A DNA stretch of 13,541 nt from Zygnema cylindricum (lineage: Eukaryota; Streptophyta; Zygnematophyceae; Zygnematales; Zygnemataceae). Below are positions 1 to 7,500 of this stretch, one piece after another (position 1 is the stretch's first letter; each line of letters begins with the position of its first letter). The notes under the pieces are model-generated. The model saw nothing but the letters and a program-made list of their open reading frames with translations, was not told the DNA's origin and ran no database searches. The position numbers and the translations under genes are program-made. The stretch is taken from positions 1 through 13,541 of the forward strand of contig JBBHKE010000653.1 of the NCBI GenBank assembly GCA_037447655.1, given 5' to 3'.

Positions 1-125
1 TAAATTATCCGTTCAGTTTACCGGACAGAAAGTACATCGCGTTTTTTTCCGATTTATTCAAAAGTCACGAATTATACGTTTTAATCGTAAAAAAGGAAAA
101 AATCGCGCGATTTGAACAACTATGC
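1..125 (+). repeat. Direct repeat, copy 1 (window-edge truncated)
   Basis: This stretch matches 447-571 at a constant offset of 446 bp with only scattered substitutions and no net indel. Shared landmarks are GTTCAGTTTACCGGACAG, AGTACATCGCG, TCCGATTTATTCAAAA and the closing GATTTGAACAACTATGC. A third, short copy of only the GTTCAGTTTACCG-ACAGAAAGTAC part lies at 347-371. The copy may continue left of the window. It could be one unit of a ~446 bp tandem array or a pair of dispersed copies; one more unit outside the window would decide. No coding potential is seen. Confidence 0.85.
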
Positions 126-143
126 TTAAGAGCATAGTTGTTC
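100..143. repeat. Two abutting perfect palindromes
   Basis: Positions 100-113 form a 14 bp perfect palindrome (AAATCGC/GCGATTT). Immediately after it, 114-143 is a perfect hairpin with 13 bp arms (GAACAACTATGCT) and a TAAG loop. The hairpin lies at the exact end of the 125 bp direct repeat. The second repeat copy stops inside the left arm, at 571, so it lacks the right arm. Cruciform-prone DNA or a transposon end/recombination junction are possible readings; neither is shown. Confidence 0.8.
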
Positions 144-238
144 ACGGCGTTTAGTGCGAACGATTTAATCGTGACGAACTATACGTAACAAACGCATTGA
201 ACCTTTTGAAAAAATCGTAAAAATCGTTAATGAATTTT

Positions 239-459
239 CGTCCGTATTATTCCGTACATGTAAACAGAAATATATTTCACATATACCGCAGTTTGTACCA
301 TTTTCGTACATTTCCGTATCTTTTCGTAATAGTCCGTAAATTTTATGTTCAGTTTACCGAACAGAAAGTACTACGAAGTGTAACGTATTTTCGTCAAATT
401 TCGTACATTTACCGTACAGCTTTCGTAAAATACCGTACAGTTCCCGTGAATTAGCCGTT
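239..459 (+). repeat. Helically phased CGTA motif run
   Basis: CGTA (often as TTTCGTA or TCCGTA) starts at 305, 315, 325 and 335, an exact 10 bp step. CGT(A/C/G) or CGTT then starts at 384, 392, 402, 413, 424, 434, 445 and 456, steps of 8-11 bp. The spacing is close to one DNA helical turn and is not a multiple of three, so it is not a coding pattern. Similar 10 bp phasing occurs in the left ends of the G elements. Repeated protein-binding sites, for instance for a transposase, are one interpretation. Confidence 0.6.
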
Positions 460-571
460 CAGTTTACCGGACAGAAAGTACATCGCGTTCTTTTCCGATT
501 TATTCAAAATTAACGAATTATACGTTCTAATCGGGAAAAAGGAAAAATTCGCGCGATTTGAACAACTATGC
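448..571 (+). repeat. Direct repeat, copy 2
   Basis: Second copy of the repeat at 1-125, offset 446 bp. It keeps the GTTCAGTTTACCGGACAG start region and ends at AACAACTATGC; beyond 571 the sequences diverge completely. The AAATCGCGCGATTT palindrome of copy 1 is damaged by one substitution here. The sharp right boundary suggests that an element or array ends at 571. Confidence 0.85.
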
Positions 572-799
572 ATAAAATTGAAAGATTTATGCTCTATGTA
601 CCAATTTATTTTATGACACAAGAATAATATGCAGCATCATAAAAGTGAACGTACAAACCCTAGGGTGAAAATTATGAAATGATCCGTACACAGAACCATA
701 TTACAATATAGAACTCCGTCAAAATTAAATGAAAGAACAAAAAAACAAAATACGGATACAACGATCCAGTACGTATCATGTTATGGCGGATATCACGGA

Positions 800-822
800 G
801 CATGTCGTCCTCGACGACATGC
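800..822. repeat. Perfect hairpin, 10 bp arms, CTC loop
   Basis: GCATGTCGTC and GACGACATGC are exact reverse complements separated by CTC. The stem sits within sequence of no known family. The short loop and perfect stem are like the larger hairpins at 114-143 and 7448-7496. It is not followed by a T-run, so it is not a bacterial-type terminator. Confidence 0.8.
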
Positions 823-927
823 CGTACGAAGGACGTATCAGCACACCCTGTACGAAAGTTTCCAGCCTGTCTATAATAATAGTTTTTCTGCGATAAAAGT
901 CGAAGTATATTTTCAGTACGTGTAGCT

Positions 928-945
928 GGATGCCAGTTGGCATCC
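928..945. repeat. Perfect hairpin, 8 bp arms
   Basis: GGATGCCA and TGGCATCC are exact reverse complements with a GT centre. An outer AGCTGG (924) / CCAGCT (954) pair brackets it asymmetrically, so alternative pairings exist. Function unknown. Confidence 0.65.
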
Positions 946-1370
946 GAATCATGCCAGCTGTATATGCTACGATATGTCAGGGTTTGCCTATCCACGTAGA
1001 TTCGCCTTATGCGATTTTCCGCACCAAGCCAAACTTTATTTGTCGGCAGATGCTTCCTTGTTTTATGGACAGGGAATGAGGTCCTAGGGTACCATCGGCC
1101 AATTTTGAAGTCGCGACAAGGTCGTTCGCCTAATGGCCCTGATTATGCTTTCGGCCAATCGCAAGCGAATAGTACGAGTCACAACAAAAATGTAGAGACA
1201 TTTCCCAAGGAGGAAGAACAGGGATTTGAAAAAAAGAAAAAATAGAAAGGGTCTCAAAATTTTGTCGGTGTCAACTCCGATGGGCGAATCGGTTTCCTTT
1301 TTGCGAAGGTAAAAGTTTTCAAAAAATCTTACGGGCAGACTTCTTATATTTTTTTTATATTCCGAACGTA

Positions 1371-1493
1371 ATGTACACGTGTAACATCATTATTCGCCCC
1401 CTGGATTCCCTGAGGCTGTCATACCGCATCGCGCAAAACGACGCTGTCGGGATCCGAAAACTGGTCCAGTTGGGCCCCAGCTTTTTCAGCTAG
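1371..1493 (+). other. Short ATG frame, 40 codons, possible gene relic
   Basis: An ATG at 1371 opens a 40-residue frame that closes with TAG at 1491. Its C-terminal half, NDAVGIRKLVQLGPSF, resembles the end of an ankyrin repeat (helix, then an L-G-hydrophobic turn). This is a visual resemblance over fewer than 20 residues and could be chance. The region is locally more GC-rich than its surroundings. A second frame shifted by one base runs open through about 1407-1577, so a frameshifted relic of a coding exon is conceivable. No splice sites or partner exons were established. Confidence 0.12.
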
Positions 1494-1552
1494 ACTATCG
1501 TCTGCACTAGCAGACAAAATAGCCAATCGTGCCTTGTCTGCCATAGTGACGG

Positions 1553-2110
1553 GTGGCAAATCCAAGCTCCACATATATTATTAAATTTGATGGACATCCC
1601 AGATTTTTAGGTAGTCAAATTTTCGTACGGAAACAGTGCACTTTGAACACGCACTGCTTAACGAAAGTTGGCGAGTTACACGTGTCACATTTATGCGTCC
1701 GTACCGGATGGCCGCTATCACACTCTCACCCGCCGACAAAACTGGGAGGTACATATTTTTTAGTTGACAAAACGGTTGACAAAGCGGCATTCAAAAGGGA
1801 AAACGATAAAAAACACGAAGGATTGAGGAACGCCGTCGATCATTCCGATGCACGGCTGAAAGAGATCCTTTGCACATCAATTTCTTTTCTAGAAATTGTG
1901 ATTCGACTGTACGTTACTCAACTGGTATTGATAACACGACATTTTGGCGTGATGTCGATTTTGTCTGGACTTTTATCATACCACTACAACCACGTGAAAT
2001 ACAACAAATATGATTGTACCACGTGTCTCTTTCCTTTGGACGGTCAATTTTCGTTGTCACCAGAGACGAAGGCGACTACAATGCTTTTCCCTTTTAGAAA
2101 AAGGACATAG
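1553..2110 (+). other. Longest non-repetitive open frame, 185 codons, product unknown
   Basis: The frame begins GTG, unusual for a eukaryotic start, and its first in-frame Met comes only about residue 133. If coding, it would therefore be an internal exon or a broken gene. The middle (roughly residues 107-142) is hydrophobic, with the segment SFLEIVIRLYV and GVMSILSGLL, and could hold a membrane helix. The rest is mixed, with a Lys/Asp-rich stretch before it. I recognise no domain, catalytic motif or transposase signature. A stop-free run of this length is somewhat longer than chance predicts in 13.5 kb, but not decisively so. Most likely non-coding. Confidence 0.15.
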
Positions 2111-2575
2111 CAAAAAGGTTCGCCACGTGGTGTTGAAATGATGCTCAATGTAACATATTGTTCGAAGCGACACGTACTCTTCCCACAATAAGCGTGAAAA
2201 TCCGAATCTCGTAAAATATTGTGTACGCCGTGCAGGCTGTACGAATAAATCAAAAAGGTATAGTTCAATTTCGTGTCCCGTAAAGAAAGGATAATTTCTT
2301 ATTTTAAAACTCGCGATGGAAATATCACCAGGGTACAAAGGGGAACAACAGAAGGAAAAGGTTCGAAACATAGTTCAAAAGTAGGTGAAAGTACACCCAT
2401 ACAATATGCCTATTGTACGCAAAAAATACAATATACCCTTAAGACTCATATTGTATTGACTTCAAAATGAAATAAAATAGTAACAGGGTTGAGTTGCACA
2501 TGGATCGATAGAGAATTAAACGTCATGTCTAAATTTGAAAAAAAAAACTGACAAAAAAATCATTTTCTGTGAGTT
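2111..2575. other. Unassigned stretch with TACAATA inverted repeats
   Basis: No gene recognised. At 2400-2417 TACAATA and TATTGTA form a perfect 7 bp stem with a TGCC loop. Next to it, AATACAATAT (2425-2434) and ATATTGTATT (2448-2457) form a perfect 10 bp stem with a 13-base loop. The arms share TACAATA, so several alternative pairings are possible. Confidence 0.5.
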
Positions 2576-2599
2576 TTGAGCGACTTTTTATTTAAACCG

Positions 2600-2785
2600 T
2601 CAGATTTAGACGATCGGACGGTCGCTGATCAGAATATTTATCTTAGAAGATCACATGAAAAGCCTATAACACAACTTACGATAGGACTATCGTCAGATTT
2701 GGACGATCGGACGGTCTCTGATAAAAGTAGCGACTTAAGACGATCACATGAAAAGCCCATAACACAACTTACGATGAAGGCGCCG
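2600..2785 (+). repeat. 93 bp tandem duplication in an open frame
   Basis: Units 2600-2692 and 2693-2785 are offset by exactly 93 bp, i.e. 31 codons. The frame open across both (2576-2803) gives SDLDDRTV ... LRRSHEKPITQLT in each unit. In these 21 conserved codons the differences are TTA/TTG, CTT/TTA, AGA/CGA and CCT/CCC, all synonymous. The linker between the two blocks varies at the amino-acid level. This hints at past selection on a protein, but the frame starts TTG, ends after 75 codons and matches no family I know. An alignment with two compensating 1 bp gaps in the LRR region weakens the codon argument. Confidence 0.7.
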
Positions 2786-2950
2786 ACAAATGACCTACAA
2801 TAGAAACGCCTACTTTTTAACTATGGTTCGAAATATCGCCAATCCAATTTTTTCTTACGGTACAGTAACGTACAATATCGCACTTTTAATTTTGGCGCGT
2901 GCGATCTCGTCACATCACGCCACATTGTCTTGTTCTCAATATCCGTACAC

Positions 2951-3619
2951 TACACAGCGAATAGTAATTAGAGTAAATAACGCTAATTCGGTCGCCCTAA
3001 ATTTCGACTCTATCACGTTAAATAGAGTAAATGATTCAATTTTTTTCATTATACTATTTACGGTAAAGTTTAACTAGCGTAAAAAATCCTAATATAGGTT
3101 CGTTTAAATAGTGTGGAGTACGAACAACGTTTGACTGTGCAAAACTGTACTTTTATAAGTAAAAAGGTACAAATAATAATTTAATAGAACCGCGCTCGCA
3201 TGTGAAATTGCACTAAACAAAAAAAAATTTGCATCGAAAAAAAAACCCGTTCGCATAGCTCCGTCTGTCGACAACATTCTCGCCCGTGTGAACATTTACA
3301 TGAATTTACATGTGAAAATTTTATATTTAAACGACAACAGTATGAGTTGAGACAAATAGTATATATTTAAGAGACAAATAGTACTAACGTCATAATGACG
3401 TCAAAATATACGGCTGACGGTTTTCGTATGTCTAAATAATTTAGTGTTCATAATTACAACACGGATAATTATTGCCGACATAAGCTAATATAGAGTACTT
3501 CAATAAAATATAATAAACTTCCTCTGTGAAAAAGGTTTTATCACAATAATTAGCGTTTATAACTCTACTTGTTTTTTTGCTCTAATTTTTTCGTTACTAT
3601 AATTACGATTCGCGGTGTA
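2951..3619 (+). mobile_element. C1: long TACACC-TIR element (non-autonomous DNA transposon-like)
   Basis: The left end reads TACACAGCGAATAGTAATTA and the right end is the inverted AATTACGATTCGCGGTGTA. The element aligns with C2 (8660-9480) across almost its whole length. Conserved interior landmarks include TATAGGTTCGTTT, AATAGTGTGGAGTACG and AACGTCATAATGACGTCAAA. Differences between copies are mostly C/T and G/A transitions. TA flanks both ends, compatible with a TA target duplication as in IS630/Tc1/mariner-type elements, but TA could equally be part of the TIR. There is no transposase frame, so it would depend on an enzyme from elsewhere. Sequences just inside the TIRs match D, E and F. 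Confidence 0.82.
3396..3403. promoter_or_regulatory. CRE-type octamer TGACGTCA inside C1
   Basis: Perfect TGACGTCA palindrome, the consensus for CREB/ATF-type bZIP factors in animals. It lies within a 15 bp inverted repeat, ACGTCAT-A-ATGACGT (3387-3401). The same site is retained in C2 at 9044-9051. Binding is not shown; it may merely be part of the element's central palindrome. Confidence 0.4.
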
Positions 3620-3830
3620 ACGTAATTTCAGTGTTGGCGTCACGTACAATTTTCGTACATGGTACGCACTGTACTATCGCATTGTACATGGTAAAGACCA
3701 TGACGATGCCAAGTGGATGGTTTAATTCGCGTTTTGTTCATGTAGGGGGTTTGATAAAGCGTAAAAGTTTCACATTGATTTGAGCGTTCGATCTCAATCT
3801 AATGAACGATATGAATGAATGGACTGAATA
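3620..3830. other. Spacer with imperfect hairpin
   Basis: Sequence between C1 and the AT-rich central block, rich in GTAC. GCATTGTACATGGT (3679-3692) and ACCATGACGATGC (3697-3709) pair around an AAAG loop with one bulged base and one G-T pair. No gene seen. Confidence 0.5.
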
Positions 3831-3998
3831 TATTATGTAGTATTAAATATTTTAATGTTAAATCTAGAATACACATTAAACCATTAGCATTATTCAACCA
3901 CTATTTGTTTAAACACAATACAAATGGTTTTTGTCTATTTTATATTAAGGTGTTGCATGTCTAACTTTCATATTTTTTTTATCAATACATAATATCAC

Positions 3999-4021
3999 AA
4001 AAAAAAAAAAAAAAAAAAAAA
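3999..4021 (+). repeat. Poly-A run, 23 bases
   Basis: Uninterrupted run of 23 A. It could be the tail of an old retroposed copy, but no AATAAA signal lies 10-30 bases before it and no duplicated flank is apparent. It may equally be a simple homopolymer in AT-rich DNA. Confidence 0.9.
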
Positions 4022-4130
4022 CAAAATAAATAACCACAATACAACCTTGATCACATAACAAAAACGCAATGAACAAATGTAAACATAACAAAGATAAAAA
4101 TAAGAAAAAAAAACATCAAACTTAACTAGG

Positions 4131-4730
4131 ATTCAACCAACTTAGTCCAAAGACCTAGATGGTTGGAACAACATCATTATCAGCTTGATGGCTAACTAAC
4201 ACTACAAACACGTATTTTCTTTTATATTTTTTGATAGTTAGAATATGTTGATTACTTTAAGTACTTTTTTTTGTTTTCGATCAAGCACCTTAGTCGAAGA
4301 TCCAGATGGTTGCATAAACATCATTATCAGTTCATAGGCTGAATAACATTATAATCACTTATTATTTATTAATTTTTGTTGTTTATTATAGAAAATTGAT
4401 AACTTTGAGTAGTTTGTTTTTTTTTTTTGTGATCAACCAACTTAGTCCTAAGACTTAGAAGGTTGCATAAACATCACTATCAGCTCGGAGGCTGACCAAC
4501 ATTACAAACACTTGTTTTCATTCATAATACCTGTTTGTTAGATTACATTGTTACTTTGAAAAAAAAATGTTTTTTCGATCAACCAACTTAGTCTAAAGAC
4601 CAAGAAAGTTGTTGAGCATCATTATCAGTTCAAAGGCTGATGAACATTACAAACATTGGTATATACATTTGGTTTAAATACAACACAAATACTTTGACTA
4701 GTTTGTTTTGGTGAAACTTTATTACTTTGT
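4131..4730 (+). repeat. Four tandem ~148 bp repeats
   Basis: Homologous anchors (CAACCAACTTAGTC or CAAGCACCTTAGTC) start at 4134, 4282, 4434 and 4580, giving periods of 148, 152 and 146 bp. Each unit continues with a GGTTG-type motif, CATCATTATCAG or CATCACTATCAG, a (G)GCTGA or GGCTAA block and ACATTA(C/T)AA. A T-rich tract of 7-12 T (A-rich in part of the third) closes the first three units. Unit-to-unit identity looks moderate, so this is an old array. A small stem, TCAG(C/T)-GCTGA around 6 bases, is present in units 2-4. The array leads straight into an ATC microsatellite. Confidence 0.85.
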
Positions 4731-4823
4731 TTTTTTTTTATATGACCAACATTTTAAATATTAGCTTTTTTTTTAAATAAAATACAAATACTTTGAATAC
4801 TTTGTTTTGGTGATACTTTGATT

Positions 4824-4846
4824 ACATCATCAACAACATCATCTTT

Positions 4847-4885
<39 letters not shown>

Positions 4886-5107
4886 GTCATTATCTTCGTC
4901 ATCATCATCGTCATCATCATCATCGTCAACATCATCATCGTCAACATCTTCATCATCGTCATCACCAGTCATCATCATTATCAACATCACCATCATCATC
5001 GTTATCATCATCATCATGATCATCATCTCCATCATCATCATCATCATCATCATTATCAACAACATTATCATCATCATCATCATCATTATCATTACATCAT
5101 CAGCATC

Positions 5108-5139
<32 letters not shown>

Positions 5140-5253
5140 TATCACCATGATCATGATCGTCATCATTATCATCATTATCAACATCATCTACATCATCATC
5201 ATTACATCATCATTATCATCACCATTACATCATCATCATCGTCATCATCGTCA
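4824..5253 (+). repeat. Long (ATC)n microsatellite, interrupted
   Basis: About 430 bp of TCA/ATC triplets on the plus strand, with interruptions such as TTATCA, ATCGTC and AACATC. It yields long artificial frames: poly-Ser/Ile on the plus strand and poly-Asp/Met on the minus strand. These have no domain and no sequence beyond the repeat, so I do not call them genes. It directly follows the tandem 148 bp array. Confidence 0.97.
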
Positions 5254-5500
5254 GCCCATCTTTCAGTAGAAGCAAAAAATGCTATAGAAAAACAAATAAC
5301 TAATAACTACTATTTATACATTATAATATTTAAACTCACAACCAAACAATAATAAGGAAAGAGCACGAAACAAACAATTCCCAAACCCTGTAACATGTAA
5401 GCAAAAAAATAGGTTTTCGTGTCATAATGAGCTTACCTAAAATATAACTCCCAAAAGCCGAAAAAAAAACACACTTACACCTGAATAACAAAAAATACAT
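5254..5500. other. A-rich spacer, no feature
   Basis: A-rich, non-coding linker between the microsatellite and the AT-rich repeat. A GTAAGC / GCTTAC pair (5398, 5432) is the only inverted motif noticed and is too short to interpret. Confidence 0.4.
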
Positions 5501-6190
5501 AATGTCGTATATATAATGACAATTACAATATATATAACATATCGAATAACATTTATATCACATGTAACTGATAGAGTATACAACATTATAAAACGTTATA
5601 ACACCTATTTAACATAAGTAATATTTGTAACATATACAATAATACACGTTATTATCTATTTAATATATTTGAAGTATAAGTTATATTATAAACAATGTAT
5701 ATGATTTTAGTTGAAGTATAATATATGAACTAGTGTTACAACTACTGCTATAGTTGTACTATATATTTATAACAATTATAATAAACATAATGTAATGGTT
5801 AGATATAATTGTCATAATATATAAAACATAACAGTTAGTTTCAACTGTTATAATTACTATAATGTAAAATTTTATTATATTTATAATAATTAACATAATA
5901 CAATGGTTAGATACAACTGTTATACTATGTATAATAAAAAAGTTAATTTTATTTGTTAAGATAAATATAATGTAAACTGTTATAAACACTAATAATTACC
6001 ACATTATAACAGTTAGATATAAATGTTAAAATATATATAATAAAACAGTTAGTTCTGACTATCAAAATTAACACATTATGATAGTTAGACTATATATAAT
6101 GTATAACTGGTTAAAACTATGCTATAACATGTGTAGTATAGCAGTTAGATATAATATTATATAATTGTCAACCAATGTTAACCGATGTTT
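5500..6190. repeat. Degenerate AT-rich tandem repeat
   Basis: Very AT-rich sequence with recurring (G/A)GTTAGATA(T/C)AA-TGTTATA-TAT-TATAATA and ACAGTTAG blocks. GTTAGA anchors occur at 5798, 5906, 6012, 6084 and 6144; the first three intervals are about 108, 106 and 72 bp, so periodicity is partial. Many blocks contain both AACTGTTATA and its near-complement TATAACAGTT, making the region rich in weak inverted repeats. No coding potential. Confidence 0.6.
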
Positions 6191-6235
6191 TATATAAATA
6201 TATTTATAATAACATTTGTTTTTTCTTGACAAGGT

Positions 6236-6300
6236 AATGTTGAGAGCACAAGAAGACTCAGCCGATGGTAGAGCGCTAAGCTCCAAGTTTCGTCAACATT
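6236..6300 (+). other. tRNA-like fragment (A-box/D-arm) between 8 bp inverted repeats
   Basis: ACTCAGCCGATGGTAGAGCGC at 6256-6276 closely resembles a tRNA D-arm, with CTC/GAG able to pair and the GATGGTAGAGC core of an internal Pol III A box. The flanks AATGTTGA (6236-6243) and TCAACATT (6293-6300) are perfect reverse complements and mimic an acceptor stem. The anticodon arm does not fold properly, there is no T-arm with a B box, and the whole is only 65 bp. It is not a working tRNA. A decayed tRNA or the 5' part of a tRNA-derived SINE is likelier. Confidence 0.35.
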
Positions 6301-6921
6301 CTTTACAAGAGTTTATTTAATTCGAGATTATTATATAAATGTTATAAAAATAACAAAACTGAAAGTAAACAAATAAAACGTGCGGATAATTGAAATGACG
6401 ACTGAAACTGTAGATTGATGTACCACAAATATATCCAAAATAAACAGATCCCAACAAACAAAATAACACATCACAACATACATTTCATCGAAACGAATAG
6501 AATATGAAACATCTTGGCAGAGAAGGCTGCGCAACAAATCACACTATTTAGATTCGAAGAGGTGAAAGGAAACCGTTGTTGGCTTCGTGTTGAGAGAAAG
6601 AGGGAGAAAAAAAGCGTATAAAAACTAGAGTTTGAATACATATTATGTATTGTGTGGATGAAAACACGAATTTGACAAATATTCAGGCACCAGTAACAGA
6701 AATTGAATAAAAAGAACGATAAAAGTAATGAAAATTGAATAAAATAACAACAATAAAAAAATAGAGAAGAAAGAACACAAATATAGAACAAGATACCAAA
6801 AAAAACCCTAAAAATTATCAACAAAAGAATAAACATGAAGAAAACTAGGTTCAAACAAAGGAACAACAAAAACCTTTTCTCCGAAGGGTGGCAGGCTTTC
6901 CGACGAGCTTTAAGAAACAAA
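6301..6921. other. A-rich intergenic stretch
   Basis: Plus strand is A-rich. The 149-codon minus-strand frame at 6471-6920 is Phe/Leu/Cys-rich because of this composition, starts TTG and shows no domain, so it is not called. Nothing else identified. Confidence 0.5.
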
Positions 6922-6929
6922 TGACGTCA
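6922..6929. promoter_or_regulatory. CRE-type octamer TGACGTCA
   Basis: Perfect CRE octamer in the context AAATGACGTCACCC, about 105 bp upstream of the GA-rich tract. A CRE followed by GAGA-like sequence could belong to a promoter, but no TATA box, initiator or downstream gene can be tied to it. Confidence 0.3.
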
Positions 6930-7033
6930 CCCGCACGCATGAGAGTTTTGTAGGCGGACAAATGATTCGATCGAGCTTAGGATTCAATCACAGATTGTAA
7001 TCAACAGGCCTGTATGCAGGCTCAATCTTATCC

Positions 7034-7109
7034 GAGAGAGAGAGAGAGAGGGAGAGGGAGAGGGGCGAGGAGAAAAAAAAACGGGAGAGAGAGAGGGAGA
7101 GGGAGGAGA
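7034..7109 (+). repeat. (GA)n / polypurine tract
   Basis: Almost pure purine tract of GAGA, GGGAGA and GGAGAGG units with an A9 run in the middle, interrupted by single C bases. Polypurine mirror-like tracts can form triplex DNA and can bind GAGA-type factors. The opposite arrangement, (CT)n, ends the window at 13481. Confidence 0.95.
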
Positions 7110-7227
7110 TGAAATGGGAGGCGGGCGACAAACAACCGAAATGTTGAAAGGTTAGTCGGATTCTTGATTTATGCGCCAATGGACATGACTCGGGTCAGGT
7201 TTTCTGCCGCGTAAGACGCTGTAGCGC

Positions 7228-7238
7228 GGTTCGAATCG
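7228..7238 (+). other. B-box-like tRNA T-loop motif
   Basis: GGTTCGAATCG matches the internal Pol III B-box consensus GGTTCGANTCC except in its last positions. The flanks do not form a full five-pair T-stem, and no convincing A box lies at tRNA spacing upstream. Probably a tRNA/SINE relic or chance. Confidence 0.25.
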
Positions 7239-7246
7239 ACGGACTG

Positions 7247-7500
7247 GTCGTATAGTTACATCAGACGAAAAGTGAGGTTGAATACAAAATTTTGTACTTT
7301 TACGTACCATGTCGTACTATATTTTCGTGAGTTTCTTGAAAACAACATTACAAAAAATAGGATATCGATTTTCCAAGTATCCGGGAGAAAACGTTGACCG
7401 TCCGATTACAATTTGGTCTTCATATGCGAAGCAATTGCTCCATGCGCCTCTGTGTTGGTGAACCCACCTCGCGGAGGTGGGTTCACCAATACAGAGCCAG
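7247..7500 (+). mobile_element. G3: diverged left part of G-family element
   Basis: Order and content match the left ends of G1 and G2: CAGACGAAAAGTG (compare TTAGACGAAAAGTGGGG), then TGTA/CGTA motifs at 7293, 7303 and 7313, then GAAAACAACATTAC, then GTTGACCGTCCGATTA (compare CTGACCGTCGGAT), then a perfect hairpin. The terminal TTCCATTAG itself is not preserved and no right end was found, so boundaries are approximate. It is an old, probably broken copy. Confidence 0.5.
7448..7496. repeat. Large hairpin: 23 bp arms, GCG loop
   Basis: Arms 7448-7470 and 7474-7496 are reverse complements except for one G-T pair. Inner stem is AACCCACCTC / GAGGTGGGTT. The loop is only three bases, too small for a typical animal microRNA precursor, which favours a cruciform-forming palindrome. 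It lies at the same relative place as the palindrome in G2, though the sequence is different. Confidence 0.9.

Larger units (their letters stand above)
572..1370. other. Unassigned intergenic stretch
   Basis: About 800 bp with no recognisable gene or repeat family. A 107-codon minus-strand frame (672-995) and a 78-codon plus-strand frame (1009-1245) are open, but neither shows a domain, and the second ends in a lysine-rich low-complexity tail. Two perfect hairpins (800-822, 928-945) are listed separately. A lone CGGGCAG, the reverse complement of the heptamer clustered near the right end, is at 1332-1338. Confidence 0.5.

Noticed and set aside
1-571. Direct repeats as LTRs of a short retroelement
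   Set aside because: No TG...CA ends, primer-binding site or polypurine tract; the interior is only ~320 bp of CGTA-phased sequence.
800-822. Rho-independent terminator
   Set aside because: No T-run follows the stem and the sequence is not bacterial in character.
2790-3295. Open frames overlapping the left half of C1 (plus 2790-3077, minus 3104-3295)
   Set aside because: The homologous part of C2 does not keep these frames; the sequence behaves as non-coding transposon DNA.
4131-4730. The ~148 bp repeats as snoRNA genes, because CTGA and TGATGA-like boxes occur
   Set aside because: The boxes are not in the C/D order or spacing in all units and there is no terminal stem.
4131-4730. CRISPR array, because of regularly spaced repeats
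   Set aside because: Units are tandem and diverged, with no short identical repeats separated by unique spacers, in eukaryotic-looking DNA.
4754-5150. Long Asp-rich (minus) and Ser/Ile-rich (plus) open frames, 110-112 codons
   Set aside because: They are translations of the ATC microsatellite on both strands; nothing outside the repeat supports a protein.
6471-6920. 149-codon minus-strand Phe/Leu-rich frame resembling a membrane protein
   Set aside because: It starts TTG and its hydrophobicity follows from the A-rich plus strand; no domain or conserved neighbour.
7228-7238. Intact tRNA gene suggested by GGTTCGAATC
   Set aside because: The T-stem does not pair fully and no A box or anticodon arm is present at proper distance.
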